Made by a program: the position numbers and the translations under genes | From: Fibrobacter succinogenes | GTDB taxonomy: Bacteria > Fibrobacterota > Fibrobacteria > Fibrobacterales > Fibrobacteraceae | Assembly: GCA_902779055.1 (NCBI GenBank) | Contig: CACZAD010000002.1 | Span: 1-64,000, forward strand | Length of the DNA stretch: 64,000 nucleotides | Direction: 5' to 3' | In this document: piece after piece, positions 8,695-17,801 of the stretch | Position numbering within the stretch: the stretch's first letter is position 1 | Layout of the letters: each line of letters begins with the position of its first letter | Notes under the pieces: model-generated | What the model saw: the letters and a program-made list of their open reading frames with translations, nothing else | Told to the model about the DNA's origin: nothing | Database searches by the model: none

Positions 8695-8719
8695 TTGACA
8701 AGCAACAAAAGACATAAAA

Positions 8720-8748
8720 AGCTCCCGATTTTTTCGGGAGCTTTTTTT
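8720..8748 (+). terminator. Intrinsic terminator of the GH2-like gene
   Basis: Perfect stem AGCTCCCGA / TCGGGAGCT with a T-rich loop, followed by TTTTTT. It lies 25 bases after the stop. Confidence 0.9.
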
Positions 8749-8759
8749 ATGAGTTTCTT

Positions 8760-9581
8760 TTAATCCAGATCCTTAACGCAACGGACCGAATATGCATAGT
8801 ACTTTCCATCTTCATCTAATTCAAAATTAGAATCCGTCGAATCCATCTCTACACAATACGAGTTGTCTTTAGTAAACGGCGTTGAGCTCCAGAAAAATCC
8901 TTTTCCACCTCTCCAAGAGCAATCATTCCCCTTTCTATGATATCTATCGTAGGGATCATTATAAGTCCTGAAACCTGTAGGTCGTGGAGAAAACGAGTAA
9001 TAGTAAGGTCCGCTCATTTCTTCGTGCAAAATATTCCATTCTGTTGTATCGGGCAAATGCCAGCCATAGGGACAAGCCCCTCTTCGAGAACTAGACCCGC
9101 AATAATTCCCATAACCGCAAGATTCCTCTGTTTCGCCAATTGCAGCCGCCCAGGTATACAGACGTCCTAGCTTTTCGCAATTCTCCGTCGTATCGCCACA
9201 GCATAATGTTTTACGACCAAAGCGACTATCATCATATTTTAAATCTTCCGCCATCCATACTTGTCTGCCAATCTTTACAGTCCTGTACGTATGGCCATCA
9301 CGAGTATCCAAAAAACAGTTTTCATCCGAGTCCGCATCGCAACTATCGTACAGAGAACTCGTTTCTTTCTGCGAAGAGCTACTAGACTTGGGACGGGAAC
9401 TGCTACTAGACTTACCACGAGAACTAGAAGATTTCTTGGTAGTTTTGCCATCACTCGAATCATCATCATCTATTTCGGAGGAATCATTTCCCTTTGCGGG
9501 ATTGCTAGAACCACCGTCGTCACAAGCAACAAACATAAAAAAGACTAAGAAGGCTATTAGAACTTTGCACAAAGACTTCAT
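8760..9581 (-). CDS. FISUMP-domain lipoprotein (Fibrobacter major paralogous family)
   Basis: 273 residues. It has a signal sequence with lipobox MFVAC, then a low-complexity linker (about 22-75) of Asp/Ser and SSSSS tracts. The C-terminal domain (80-273) carries the hallmarks of the F. succinogenes major paralogous domain (TIGR02145): DGHTYRTVKIGRQVWMAEDL, GRLYTWAAAIGE, CPYGWHLPDTTEWNIL, FFWSSTPF, YYAYSVRCVKD. The fold is thought to resemble FGE/lectin-like domains; function is unknown. It is exposed on the membrane through a lipid anchor and a flexible Ser linker. This family is the strongest taxonomic marker in the window. Confidence 0.88.
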   Translation of the reverse strand: MKSLCKVLIAFLVFFMFVACDDGGSSNPAKGNDSSEIDDDDSSDGKTTKKSSSSRGKSSSSSRPKSSSSSQKETSSLYDSCDADSDENCFLDTRDGHTYRTVKIGRQVWMAEDLKYDDSRFGRKTLCCGDTTENCEKLGRLYTWAAAIGETEESCGYGNYCGSSSRRGACPYGWHLPDTTEWNILHEEMSGPYYYSFSPRPTGFRTYNDPYDRYHRKGNDCSWRGGKGFFWSSTPFTKDNSYCVEMDSTDSNFELDEDGKYYAYSVRCVKDLD

Positions 9582-9719
9582 TTAAAGCTCCTAAATAAAT
9601 TTGTTCGTACCAAAAATATAAAAATTTCAGGCCATCCATCAAGAGTGACCCCATCCCAACAGTTCTTGCCGGATAATTCTATATGACAACCTCTAGACAC
9701 CGTTACTATATTTGGTGTT

Positions 9720-10991
9720 ATGACACAGAATAACGTTAATTTGGAAAAATACTCTGACGAGCTCGCCAACAATGCAAAGAACGCGAGCAAGAAAATTCGT
9801 ACATTGAGCGCCGAAAAGCGCGCCGCCGTGCTCGCACGTGTTGCAGAAATTCTCCGTGCAAAGAAGCCGGAAATTCTCGCCGCCAACAAGCTTGACCTCG
9901 AAGCTGCCGCCGGCAAGCTCGACGATTCCAAGATGGATCGCCTAACTTTGAATGACGCCCGCATCGAATCGATGGCCAAGGGCGCCGAAGAAATCGCCGC
10001 ATTCACCGACCCGCTCGGTCGCATTCTCGAATCGCGCGAACTCAAGAACGGCATCAAGATTAGCCGTGTCGCTGTGCCGATAGGTTCTGTGTTCTTCATT
10101 TTTGAAAGCCGCCCGAACGTGACGATCGATGGCGCCTGCCTTTGCTTTAAGGCCGGCAACGCCGTGATTCTCCGTGGCGGTAAGGAATCGCTCAACTCCG
10201 CCAAGTGCCTCGCCGGGATTTTCCACCAGGCTCTTGAAGAAAACGGAGTCGACAAGGACGCCGTACAGCTCGTGACTGAAACAAGCCATGACCTCGTGGG
10301 TAAGCTCTTGCAGCGCAACGATTGTCTCGATCTCGTGATTCCTCGTGGTGGCGAACGCTTGATTCGCGCAGTCGTGGAACAGAGCAAGATTCCTGTCATC
10401 AAGCACTTCAACGGCATCTGCCATGTGTACGTGGACAAGTCCGCCGATATGGAAAAGGCCGTGAACATTCTCATCAACGCCAAGACGCAGCGCACGGGCG
10501 TGTGCAACGCCATGGAATGCGTGATTATCGACCGCCACATCGATGATGCAAACGTCAAGAAGCTCTTGGACTGCCTCGCCGACCGCGGTGTGGAACTCTT
10601 TGGCAACAAGGACGCCCAATCGCACGACAGCCGCATCAAGGACATCGGCGATGACAGCAACTACCATCACGAATACCTCGCCCTCAAGGCAAGCGTCAAG
10701 TTTGTCGATAACGTCGAAGAAGCCTGCGACCACATCGAAAAGAACAGCAGCCGTCACACGGAAGCGGTCGTTGCAGAAGATGCAAGCGTTCAGGACTACT
10801 TTGTCGCAAATGTCGACAGCAGCAGCGTCATGGTGAACGCCAGCACGCGCTTTGCAGACGGTGGCGAATACGGTCTCGGAGCCGAAGTGGGCATTTCTAC
10901 GGACAAGCTCCATGCTCGTGGTCCGATGGGCGTCGAAAGCCTCTGCAGCTACAAGTGGATTCTCCGTGGCAATGGTCAGGTAAGAGGATAA
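9720..10991 (+). CDS. proA: Glutamate-5-semialdehyde dehydrogenase (gamma-glutamyl phosphate reductase)
   Basis: 423 residues, the usual ProA length. It reduces gamma-glutamyl phosphate with NADPH in proline synthesis. Motifs: VAVPIGSVFFIFESRPNVT, GNAVILRGGKES, DLVIPRGGERLI, then the active-site cysteine in KTQRTGVCNAMECV (about residue 262), and the C-terminal TRFADGGEYGLGAEVGISTDKLHARGP (given in family order). proB is not next to it. No strong ribosome site is visible before the ATG. The next gene, hisI, follows after a 46-base repeat spacer, so read-through co-transcription is possible. Confidence 0.97.
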   Translation: MTQNNVNLEKYSDELANNAKNASKKIRTLSAEKRAAVLARVAEILRAKKPEILAANKLDLEAAAGKLDDSKMDRLTLNDARIESMAKGAEEIAAFTDPLGRILESRELKNGIKISRVAVPIGSVFFIFESRPNVTIDGACLCFKAGNAVILRGGKESLNSAKCLAGIFHQALEENGVDKDAVQLVTETSHDLVGKLLQRNDCLDLVIPRGGERLIRAVVEQSKIPVIKHFNGICHVYVDKSADMEKAVNILINAKTQRTGVCNAMECVIIDRHIDDANVKKLLDCLADRGVELFGNKDAQSHDSRIKDIGDDSNYHHEYLALKASVKFVDNVEEACDHIEKNSSRHTEAVVAEDASVQDYFVANVDSSSVMVNASTRFADGGEYGLGAEVGISTDKLHARGPMGVESLCSYKWILRGNGQVRG

Positions 10992-10993
10992 TT

Positions 10994-11041
10994 AGACGAA
11001 AGAACGGCGCTTTACGCCTACAGACGAGAGACGAAAGATGA
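10994..11041. repeat. Heptamer-hairpin repeat shared with the hflX-pgpA spacer
   Basis: Order: AGACGAA, then AGAACGGCGCTTTACGCCTAC (a GGCG/CGCC hairpin), then AGACGAG AGACGAA AGATGAA. The hisI start codon is inside the last 7-base unit. Almost the same block, with GGCGCAAAGCGCC, precedes pgpA at 48671-48717. Confidence 0.75.
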
Positions 11042-11388
11042 AGTTTGAAGACTTAATCAAAGAAGTAAAGTTCGAAGTGGAATTCGGTGGAGTGAAGCTC
11101 GCTCCGGCTATCGTCCAGGACGCCGACAAGGGCGACGTGCTGATGATGGCATGGATGGATGAAGAAGCACTCCGCCGCACGCACGAATGTGGCGAAATGG
11201 TTTTCTGGAGCCGTAGCCGCAAGGAATACTGGCACAAGGGCGACACTAGCGGAAACGTGATGACCGTCGTCGAATGGGCTGCCGACTGCGATTCCGACGC
11301 ACTGCTTTTCAAGGTGCGTATGCAGGGTCCGCAGGTCGCTTGCCACACAGGCGCTCGCAGCTGCTTCTTCAAGAAGTGCGAAAAGTAA
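11038..11388 (+). CDS. hisI: Phosphoribosyl-AMP cyclohydrolase
   Basis: 116 residues, a stand-alone HisI without a fused HisE. It opens the adenine ring of phosphoribosyl-AMP in histidine synthesis. Motifs: [15 protein letters not shown] (35-49), [20 protein letters not shown] (55-74), the metal-binding DCDSDALL (about 83-90), and [10 protein letters not shown] (about 102-111) supplying Zn cysteines. The ATG at 11038 lies inside a 7-base repeat array (AGACGAAAGATGAA), and no classical Shine-Dalgarno is visible apart from weak GAGA. Other his genes are not adjacent. A strong terminator follows. Confidence 0.97.
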   Translation: MKFEDLIKEVKFEVEFGGVKLAPAIVQDADKGDVLMMAWMDEEALRRTHECGEMVFWSRSRKEYWHKGDTSGNVMTVVEWAADCDSDALLFKVRMQGPQVACHTGARSCFFKKCEK

Positions 11389-11408
11389 ACAAAGCCTCAA
11401 AAAATTTC

Positions 11409-11445
11409 AGCCTAGTTTGCACACGCAAGCTAGGCTTTTTTGTTT
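11409..11445 (+). terminator. Intrinsic terminator after hisI
   Basis: Stem AGCCTAGTTTGC / GCAAGCTAGGCT with an ACAC loop (one G-U pair), then TTTTTTG. It overlaps the 3' end of the small gene on the minus strand. Confidence 0.9.
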
Positions 11446-11729
11446 TTATACTTCAAGCTTCTGCAAAGGGTAGAAAAAAAATAATTTATACAGAATTCAT
11501 TCAAACAAACCAGTCCCACATAAAAAGGGAAATCCCCCGCATCTGCGAGGGACTTACGATGTTTAACGTTTCGGTTGTACTTCGTCTTGTCTCGGACGAC
11601 TCTCGTCCTTAGCTTGGCTCCATTCTGGGAGCCATCTATGCGGAGCATACGCAGCATGGCGCTCTCCTTTGCAGTCTCGGCAAGCTTGCAATCTGGCGTA
11701 CCGAGCAACTTATTGCAGTTTTTAGCCAT
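11430..11729 (-). CDS. Small basic protein of unknown function
   Basis: 99 residues starting MAKNCNKLLGTPDCKLAETAK. A very strong ribosome site (AAGGAGG) lies 5-6 bases before the ATG, the best evidence that it is real. The first ~60 residues are rich in Lys/Arg with KTKYNRNVKHRKS and could bind nucleic acid; the last 35 include two Cys-containing hydrophobic stretches. Its 3' end runs into the hisI terminator. No family was recognised. It is divergent from the next gene, with a 57-base intergenic region rich in AT. Confidence 0.55.
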   Translation of the reverse strand: MAKNCNKLLGTPDCKLAETAKESAMLRMLRIDGSQNGAKLRTRVVRDKTKYNRNVKHRKSLADAGDFPFYVGLVCLNEFCINYFFSTLCRSLKYKNKKA

Positions 11730-11786
11730 AGGGGCCTCCTTCTACCAAATATAATTATATACATTTATAATGGAAAGGAGCAAAAT

Positions 11787-12713
11787 ATGCAAGAATCTTA
11801 TCAAAACGCACTGATCGAGACCCTGTCGGACATTGACTTATACGGGTTATATATTTTTCTGCCATGTATCCTTGCATTGATTTTTACAGTAATGCATAAA
11901 AAAGACAAGCGAAAAAAATTGTGGAAAATGCTTTTGGCATTCATCCCCTTAGTGATCGTTTATAAAATAATCATCTTCGACTTTATTTTTGAAAACACTT
12001 GGTTCGAAGTGTTTGTCGTGTTTGCGATATTTTATGCCATTTCAATTATCGTCGGCGCATTCTTTTGGAAGAAGAAAATCATCATCGGGATTTCGATTCC
12101 TTTAATTCTTTGCGCTTCTTACTTTTCGTATGCCACATATAAATTTTTCAACAACACAGAACCGTTCGGCAGAATTGACGAATACGCCTTGCCTAGTCAT
12201 ATCCACAGCAGCTATGACTACGCCGTAAAAATCACCTACGCCGATGACTGGGGCTACAACCTTTACTCCTTGACCATCCGCGGGAAAAAGAACAAAGATT
12301 CCCAAGCGAACGATTCCATCAACTACTGCTTACAGCACGGGCAGAACAAAAATTTGGCAGTAAAGTACATTCCCAAGGATCACGATAAAAAGAGCAAACT
12401 CATAATTCCGCCGGCAGCCCTTCAAAAAGGTTGCCAATGGAAACAAATGACGGATGAAAACAAAGCCGTATTTTTCGACTTCAAGAAGCAAGCAGAAAAC
12501 TATCAGGCCGAATTGGACTGTAATCAAAGACACAACGATTATGAATTTAACGTTGACATCATCGATTACCAAAAAAGAAGGTTCCGCACACTGGAACTCG
12601 GCCATGCTTCCGTGCATATTCCCATGGCTCAAGCCATCGTCGATCTTGGCCTAAAGTTAATCTCATCAAGCAAGGATTCCGTCGATATGGATTCCACACA
12701 CGTCAATGAATGA
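11787..12713 (+). CDS. Membrane protein of unknown function, upstream of tilS
   Basis: 308 residues. Four hydrophobic segments can be seen in the first ~125 residues (about 20-37, 47-65, 70-92, 98-118), separated by Lys-rich turns. A hydrophilic region of ~180 residues then follows (PSHIHSSYDYAVKITYADDWGYNLYSLTIRG ... in family-free sequence). A GGAAAGGAG precedes the ATG. The 3' end overlaps the tilS start by 8 bases, so the two are translationally coupled. Base composition is more AT-rich than tilS-ftsH. No function is proposed. Confidence 0.7.
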   Translation: MQESYQNALIETLSDIDLYGLYIFLPCILALIFTVMHKKDKRKKLWKMLLAFIPLVIVYKIIIFDFIFENTWFEVFVVFAIFYAISIIVGAFFWKKKIIIGISIPLILCASYFSYATYKFFNNTEPFGRIDEYALPSHIHSSYDYAVKITYADDWGYNLYSLTIRGKKNKDSQANDSINYCLQHGQNKNLAVKYIPKDHDKKSKLIIPPAALQKGCQWKQMTDENKAVFFDFKKQAENYQAELDCNQRHNDYEFNVDIIDYQKRRFRTLELGHASVHIPMAQAIVDLGLKLISSSKDSVDMDSTHVNE

Positions 12714-13914
12714 TTTTGAATCATTGATTTACCATCAGGACTTCAAGCGCCTGCTACTTGCAGTTTCGGGCGGTTTGGATTCCATCTGCCTAGCAGATTA
12801 CTTTATCAGAAACAAAGAAATGCTAGGGATAGAATGGTTGGGTATTGCACACGTACACCACGGGCTACGCGAAGGGACTGCTGACCGCGATGCAGCATTT
12901 GTCGAGGCGTTCGCCAAGTCACGCGGCATTCCGTTTTTCTTGAAGAAGCTGGATGGAGCGGCGCTAAAGGCAGCCGAAGGATCGCTCGAAGAAAACGCAA
13001 GAGATGCAAGGTACAAAGCGCTAGTCGAGATTGCATTGAATAACGAGAAGGTGACGCCCTCCCCATTCGGGTACGACTGCCTCCATAGCCCATACCCCAA
13101 AGCAGCCGAAGGCTGCGACCCCACACCCCATAACCCTATCGCAATCGTAACAGCGCATCACGCCGGAGATCAGTCCGAGACGATGTATATGAGGTTACGT
13201 CGTGGGACAACGCTTACCGGGCTGCGCGGGATTCAAGAAGTTAGAACTATTCAAGAAGAAGAAAGGCGATCCCGGAACAGTGTCCGGGATGACATCGATG
13301 ATGGGAGGAACCTACTTCCTACTGTATTCATTTTCCGCCCTTTCCTAAACATCACTCGTGCAGAGTTGCGGGAATACGCCCAAAAGTACCAGCTAGAGTG
13401 GTGCGAAGACGAAAGCAATACCGACGTGAAGTTCGCACGTAACAAAATCAGGCACGAGTTTTTGCCGAACTTGGAACGCGAATGCCCAGAGGCGACAAAG
13501 CAGCTTTGCAGAATTGCAGGGATTGCCGATAGAGCGTATGCGAAAGTGATGGAAAAGTGCGAAAGCATTTTTGCACCGTGTTTGTTAGACGAGAGTACAC
13601 TGGATGGGGAATGGCGATCCCGGAACAAAGTCCGGGATGACAGCGCAATCCGCGCAGTCACGCTGGACAAGAAAAAGCTCAATAAAACTCTACGCGATTA
13701 CGCCAACGCAGACCTGTCAGAAATGTTACGTCTTTGGCTTTCGGAAAAGGGTTTCCGCTTCCCTGTCGGCTTTTTTAACGCCCCTAAAGAACCCGCCCAC
13801 ATAAAAGTTCCAGTACGGGCGGTCTACCGAAAGCGTTCCATCCTCAAAATACGCCATACTGTCTGGATTTGCGAGTTTAAAGATACTGAATCTGCCGCAA
13901 AATTTGTATCTTGA
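12706..13914 (+). CDS. tilS: tRNA(Ile)-lysidine synthetase, with three in-frame repeat insertions
   Basis: 402 residues. The PP-loop [14 protein letters not shown] (about 20-33) and [18 protein letters not shown], then [30 protein letters not shown], identify TilS, which makes lysidine at C34 of the AUA-reading tRNA. Three blocks look inserted and encoded by dispersed repeats: residues 126-144 ([19 protein letters not shown]), 187-196 plus ~203-208 ([10 protein letters not shown]..., LLPTVF), and 303-312 ([10 protein letters not shown]). All keep the frame and fall in loops between conserved motifs. The gene overlaps the previous gene by 8 bases and ftsH starts just after the stop. Confidence 0.93.
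   Translation: MNDFESLIYHQDFKRLLLAVSGGLDSICLADYFIRNKEMLGIEWLGIAHVHHGLREGTADRDAAFVEAFAKSRGIPFFLKKLDGAALKAAEGSLEENARDARYKALVEIALNNEKVTPSPFGYDCLHSPYPKAAEGCDPTPHNPIAIVTAHHAGDQSETMYMRLRRGTTLTGLRGIQEVRTIQEEERRSRNSVRDDIDDGRNLLPTVFIFRPFLNITRAELREYAQKYQLEWCEDESNTDVKFARNKIRHEFLPNLERECPEATKQLCRIAGIADRAYAKVMEKCESIFAPCLLDESTLDGEWRSRNKVRDDSAIRAVTLDKKKLNKTLRDYANADLSEMLRLWLSEKGFRFPVGFFNAPKEPAHIKVPVRAVYRKRSILKIRHTVWICEFKDTESAAKFVS
13081..13137. repeat. Heptamer-hairpin repeat inside tilS
   Basis: On the minus strand the units GGGTTAT GGGGTGT GGGGT, then the hairpin GCAGCC-TTC-GGCTGC, then GGGGTAT GGGCTAT. This has the same architecture (7-base units around a small hairpin) as the block before hisI, with a different unit. 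It codes for about residues 126-144 of TilS. Confidence 0.6.
13265..13328. repeat. Palindromic element followed by GTAGGAA-type heptamers inside tilS
   Basis: GGCGATCCCGGAACAG then TGTCCGGGATGACA (13265-13293), an inverted repeat ATCCCGG/CCGGGAT, followed by AACCTACTTCCTACTGTA (13309-13326), the complement of the GTAGGAA array. The two repeat families sit side by side within an open frame. Confidence 0.75.
13612..13642. repeat. Second palindromic element inside tilS
   Basis: TGGCGATCCCGGAACAAAG followed by TCCGGGATGACAG. It differs from the 13265 copy mainly in the loop and yields the near-identical peptide RSRN(K/S)VRDD, because both copies inserted in the same reading frame. Confidence 0.8.
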
Positions 13915-13936
13915 GAATGAAAGAAAAAAGGATTAT

Positions 13937-16039
13937 ATGAATCAACCGAAGAAGCCTACATCCCCATTTAAGAACAAGAATTTCATTATCGTTCTTATTA
14001 TGCTCCTCATGCTTTTCGTCATGTTCCCCATGACCGGGAAAGACTCCAACAAGGATATTACCCGCACCGAATTTTTAGCTATGATGGGCGATTCCACGAA
14101 GGTCATAACCGAACTTTCGCTCCAAAAAACTCCTGATGGCGTGATTATCGAAGGCGCATACGAAATGACTCCGGAAGAAATTGCCGAAGCCAAGAAGAAC
14201 CAGAGCGCCCTCGCCCGCTTTACCCGTTCCAACAGCGAAGCTGGCAACACCAAGCATTTCAAGAGCCACATGCTCGAGATTTCGAACGAACAGATTTCAA
14301 CTTGGGAAGCCTTCAAGGGCGTCAAGGTCAAGGTCATTCACGAATCGACCACCTGGATCGAAACACTCATCGGATTTTTGCCCGCCATTATCCTGATTGC
14401 GTTCTTCTACATTATGATGAGCCGTCAGATGGGCGGTGGCGGAAAGAGCCCGTTCTCCTTCGGCAAGAGCCAGGTCAAGCAGCTCAATAGCCAAAAAAAG
14501 ACGACGTTCAACGACGTTGCTGGTTGTGACGAAGCCAAGCAGGACTTGCAGGAACTTGTTGAATTTTTAAAGGACCCGAAGAAGTACGACAAGCTCGGTG
14601 GCCGCATCCCGAAGGGTGCGCTCCTCGTTGGCCCTCCGGGTACCGGTAAGACGCTCCTCGCCCGTGCCGTTGCAGGCGAAGCAGGCGTACCGTTCTTTAG
14701 CATGTCGGGTTCGGACTTCGTGGAGATGTTCGTTGGCGTGGGTGCATCCCGCGTACGTGACTTGTTCGAAACCGGCAAGAAGAACGCTCCGTGCATCCTC
14801 TTCATCGACGAAATCGACGCCGTGGGTCGCCAGCGTGGTGCCGGTCTCGGTGGCGGTCACGATGAACGTGAACAGACTTTGAACCAGTTGCTCGTGGAGA
14901 TGGACGGCTTTACCGCTAACGAAGGCGTGATCTTGATTGCAGCCACGAACCGTCCGGATGTGCTCGACAAGGCACTCCTCCGCCCGGGCCGCTTTGACCG
15001 CCAGATCGTGGTGGGACTCCCCGACCTCAAGGGCCGTGAAGAAATCTTGAAGGTTCACTTGAAAAAACGCAAGGTGCCTCTGGCACCCGATGTCGACGTG
15101 AAGGCCGTCGCAAAGGGCACTCCGGGACTCGCCGGTGCTGACCTTGAAAACCTGGTGAACGAAGCAGCGCTCCTCGCCGCAAGGTTCAACAACAAGAAAG
15201 TGACGATGCTCGACTTTGAAGAAGCCCGCGACAAGCTCAGCATGGGTGCCGAGCGCCGCACGCTCCTCATGACCGACGAAGAAAAGCGCCATACGGCTTA
15301 CCACGAAGCGGGCCACGCCCTCATGACGCTTCTCTGCAAGCATTCCGATCCGCTCCACAAGATCACCATCATTCCGCGCGGACGCGCCCTCGGCGTGACT
15401 ATGAGTTTGCCAGAACGCGACCAGGTCAGCTACAGCCGCGAATACGCCGAAGAACGCATTATGATCATGATGTCCGGTCGCCTTGCCGAACTCATCTTCT
15501 TCAACCACCAGAGTACCGGAGCCTCGAACGACATCCAGCGCGCCACGGAACTTGCCCGCAAGATGGTCACGGAATGGGGCTTCGACGAAGAAATCGGTCC
15601 GGTCTGCTACAGCCGTGCCGATGGCGAAGTGTTCCTCGGACGTGAAATTTCGAAGCCTAAGGAAATGTCCGAAATGATGGCAGAAAAGATCGACAACGCC
15701 ATCAATGGACTGATCAGACGTATGGATGACAGAGCCCGTAAGCTCCTTGAAGAAAACAAGGACAAGCTCACCGATCTCGCCGAAGCGCTGTTTGAATTCG
15801 AAGTCCTCGACCGCGAAGAAATCGACAAGGTCATGGCTGGCGAAAAGCTCACCGGAACAAAGAAGAGCCGCCAGTACAAGGCTATGGAAGAACTCGCCAA
15901 GAAGCGCGAAGAAGAAAACACTCCGCCGCCCGACCCGGGTAACCAGCCGCCGGTAGCACCGATTACTGACGTGCAGCCCACACCCGCTACAGGCAACGAA
16001 ACAGCAACCAACGCCGTCAAAGAAACCGAACAACAGTAA
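13937..16039 (+). CDS. ftsH: ATP-dependent zinc metalloprotease FtsH
   Basis: 700 residues from ATG 13937, which has AAAAAGG 6-8 bases upstream; an upstream TTG is less likely. A TM helix at about 14-31, a periplasmic domain (~32-145), a second TM around 150-168, then the AAA+ module: Walker [10 protein letters not shown] (~232-240), Walker [10 protein letters not shown], second region of homology [20 protein letters not shown], and the Zn protease motif HEAGH (~455). It degrades membrane and short-lived cytoplasmic proteins as a hexamer at the inner membrane. A Pro-rich C-terminal tail ([13 protein letters not shown]) is an extension. Coupled to tilS upstream, as in Firmicutes. Confidence 0.97.
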   Translation: MNQPKKPTSPFKNKNFIIVLIMLLMLFVMFPMTGKDSNKDITRTEFLAMMGDSTKVITELSLQKTPDGVIIEGAYEMTPEEIAEAKKNQSALARFTRSNSEAGNTKHFKSHMLEISNEQISTWEAFKGVKVKVIHESTTWIETLIGFLPAIILIAFFYIMMSRQMGGGGKSPFSFGKSQVKQLNSQKKTTFNDVAGCDEAKQDLQELVEFLKDPKKYDKLGGRIPKGALLVGPPGTGKTLLARAVAGEAGVPFFSMSGSDFVEMFVGVGASRVRDLFETGKKNAPCILFIDEIDAVGRQRGAGLGGGHDEREQTLNQLLVEMDGFTANEGVILIAATNRPDVLDKALLRPGRFDRQIVVGLPDLKGREEILKVHLKKRKVPLAPDVDVKAVAKGTPGLAGADLENLVNEAALLAARFNNKKVTMLDFEEARDKLSMGAERRTLLMTDEEKRHTAYHEAGHALMTLLCKHSDPLHKITIIPRGRALGVTMSLPERDQVSYSREYAEERIMIMMSGRLAELIFFNHQSTGASNDIQRATELARKMVTEWGFDEEIGPVCYSRADGEVFLGREISKPKEMSEMMAEKIDNAINGLIRRMDDRARKLLEENKDKLTDLAEALFEFEVLDREEIDKVMAGEKLTGTKKSRQYKAMEELAKKREEENTPPPDPGNQPPVAPITDVQPTPATGNETATNAVKETEQQ

Positions 16040-16050
16040 TAACCGCATCT

Positions 16051-16965
16051 ATGCTTAGCTCTATTTTTGAAACAACTCGTGCAATCTCTTGGAAAATTGG
16101 AAACGACATCATTCCAGCTTCGAGGATGCCGCTTGTCATGGGTATCGTAAATGTTACCCCGGACAGTTTTTTTGATGGAGGCAAGCATAACTCGCCCGAA
16201 GCCGCTTACGAGCATGCAATCTCGCTCGTGAACCAAGGGGCAGTCATTCTGGACATCGGTGGCGAAAGCAGCCGCCCCGGAAGCGAACACGTGAGCGAGC
16301 AAGAAGAACTCGACCGCGTTTGCCCCGTTGTGGAAGCACTTGCGCAGACGGCCACGATTTCCGAGGACCTCGACAATCCGGGATTCCAAAAGTTCTACAT
16401 CTCCGTCGATACGGTCAAGGCAAAAGTCGCCGAAGAAAGCATAAAGCTCGGTGCGCATATCATCAACGACATCAGCGCCTGCACGATGGATCCGGACATG
16501 ATCGACACGGTCGCCCGCACCAAGGCAAGCGTCGTACTGAACCATATGCGTGGAAACTTCGGAACCATGCAGCAAGACTTTAAGCCGTATACGAATGTTG
16601 TTCAAGAGGTTCAAGAAGAACTTTTGGCTCAAGTACAAAAACTTTTGGATGCCGGAGTCGAAAAGGAACGCATCTGCATCGATCCGGGTATCGGTTTTGG
16701 AAAGACTGTTCAAGACAACATCGACTTGATGAAATCCGTCGACGTGATGCTGAAAGACGGTTACCCCGTTTTGATTGGCACATCGAGAAAGTCCTACATC
16801 GGCAAGATGCCAGGACTCGAAACGAGCGACAGGCTTATCCCGACCGTTACGGCAGGCATCGTGGCAGCTCTCGGTGGCGCAAGCGTCATCCGCGTTCACG
16901 ACGTCAAGGAAGCCAAGGAATCACTCCTTTACCTGGAGGCACTGAAGTCCCATGACGCTGTTTAA
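16051..16965 (+). CDS. folP: Dihydropteroate synthase
   Basis: 304 residues. Condenses p-aminobenzoate with the pterin pyrophosphate in folate synthesis. Signatures: MGIVNVTPDSFFDGGKH (~31-47) and ILDIGGESSRPGSEHVS (~67-83), plus IINDISACTMDP, VVLNHMRGN, ICIDPGIGFGKTVQDN, PVLIGTSRKSYIG and the final VIRVHDVKEAKES. It is 11 bases after ftsH and overlaps cdaA by 14 bases, an ftsH-folP-cdaA operon. The N-terminal ~25 residues are longer than in E. coli FolP. Confidence 0.96.
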   Translation: MLSSIFETTRAISWKIGNDIIPASRMPLVMGIVNVTPDSFFDGGKHNSPEAAYEHAISLVNQGAVILDIGGESSRPGSEHVSEQEELDRVCPVVEALAQTATISEDLDNPGFQKFYISVDTVKAKVAEESIKLGAHIINDISACTMDPDMIDTVARTKASVVLNHMRGNFGTMQQDFKPYTNVVQEVQEELLAQVQKLLDAGVEKERICIDPGIGFGKTVQDNIDLMKSVDVMLKDGYPVLIGTSRKSYIGKMPGLETSDRLIPTVTAGIVAALGGASVIRVHDVKEAKESLLYLEALKSHDAV

Positions 16966-17794
16966 ACTATTCGACATCATCGATGTCCGTATGGCCGACA
17001 TTCTGGACATTCTCCTCATATCGGTCATCCTCTACTACATCTTTTTGCTGTTCCGCGGAACGCGCGCCGCACAGATGATTTTCGGTGCGTTCTTGCTCAT
17101 TCTCGCCTGGCTCATTGCGCAGTGGTGGGAACTCCATACACTCGTGTGGATGCTCAGTAACCTCGCCACGCTCGGTATTATCGCCCTCGTGATTTTGTTC
17201 CAGCCCGAAATCCGAAGCGCACTCACGCGAATCGGTCAAAGCGTAAGTAAGGTGGACCTCCGAAACATCCTCTTCCACGCAAGCGGCCTTGACGATATCT
17301 CGCAAAAGATTTGCACTGCAGTTCAGGACTTGGCTAAGACAAAAACGGGTGCGCTCATCGTTCTCGAAAAGCGAGTCGGCCTCAAGAACTACGCCGACAC
17401 AGGTGAACTCCTCAACGCCCGCATCAGCTCCAGACTTTTACGTGCCTTATTCTTCCCGAACTCCGCACTGCACGATGGCGCCGTGATCCTCAACTGCAAG
17501 GAAATTGTCGCCGCCGGCTGTATTTTGCCGATGCCGACAGGTAACGCCGAAGGCGACGCCGGCTACGGTATGCGTCACCGCGCCGCAAAGGCTCTCGCCG
17601 CCGAAAGCGATGCCCTCATCATCATCGTTTCCGAAGAAACGGGTAAAATTTCGACCGCCTACAGAAACAATCTGAGACGCGGCCTCACCCCCAAGGAACT
17701 CAAGGCCGAAATATTCCGCCACTGGCACGAACTCTTTAACGAAGTCATAGACGAAGATTCCAACGAAGGCGAAAACGAAGCTACCGAGAACTAG
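16952..17794 (+). CDS. cdaA: Diadenylate cyclase CdaA (membrane-bound c-di-AMP synthase)
   Basis: 280 residues. Three N-terminal hydrophobic segments (~17-34, 40-58, 63-83) are followed by the DAC domain. The catalytic motifs are intact: GALIVLEK (133-140), SALHDGAVI (DGA at 175-177), AAGCILP, MRHRAA (RHR at 208-210), IIVSEETGKIS. It condenses two ATP into cyclic di-AMP at the inner membrane. Translationally coupled to folP (14-base overlap); the usual Firmicutes partners cdaR and glmM are not beside it. Instead a single-pass membrane protein gene follows by 7 bases. Confidence 0.95.
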   Translation: MTLFKLFDIIDVRMADILDILLISVILYYIFLLFRGTRAAQMIFGAFLLILAWLIAQWWELHTLVWMLSNLATLGIIALVILFQPEIRSALTRIGQSVSKVDLRNILFHASGLDDISQKICTAVQDLAKTKTGALIVLEKRVGLKNYADTGELLNARISSRLLRALFFPNSALHDGAVILNCKEIVAAGCILPMPTGNAEGDAGYGMRHRAAKALAAESDALIIIVSEETGKISTAYRNNLRRGLTPKELKAEIFRHWHELFNEVIDEDSNEGENEATEN

Positions 17795-17801
17795 GATTGA
17801 T

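Noticed and set aside
5860..8715. A 951-codon open frame antisense to the GH2-like gene
   Set aside because: The codon bias of the plus-strand gene avoids codons whose complements are stops, which opens a false frame on the other strand. The antisense protein has no recognisable family and starts and ends without signals. The same effect explains long antisense frames over ftsH, pepA, guaA, glyS, fabF and the transpeptidase gene.
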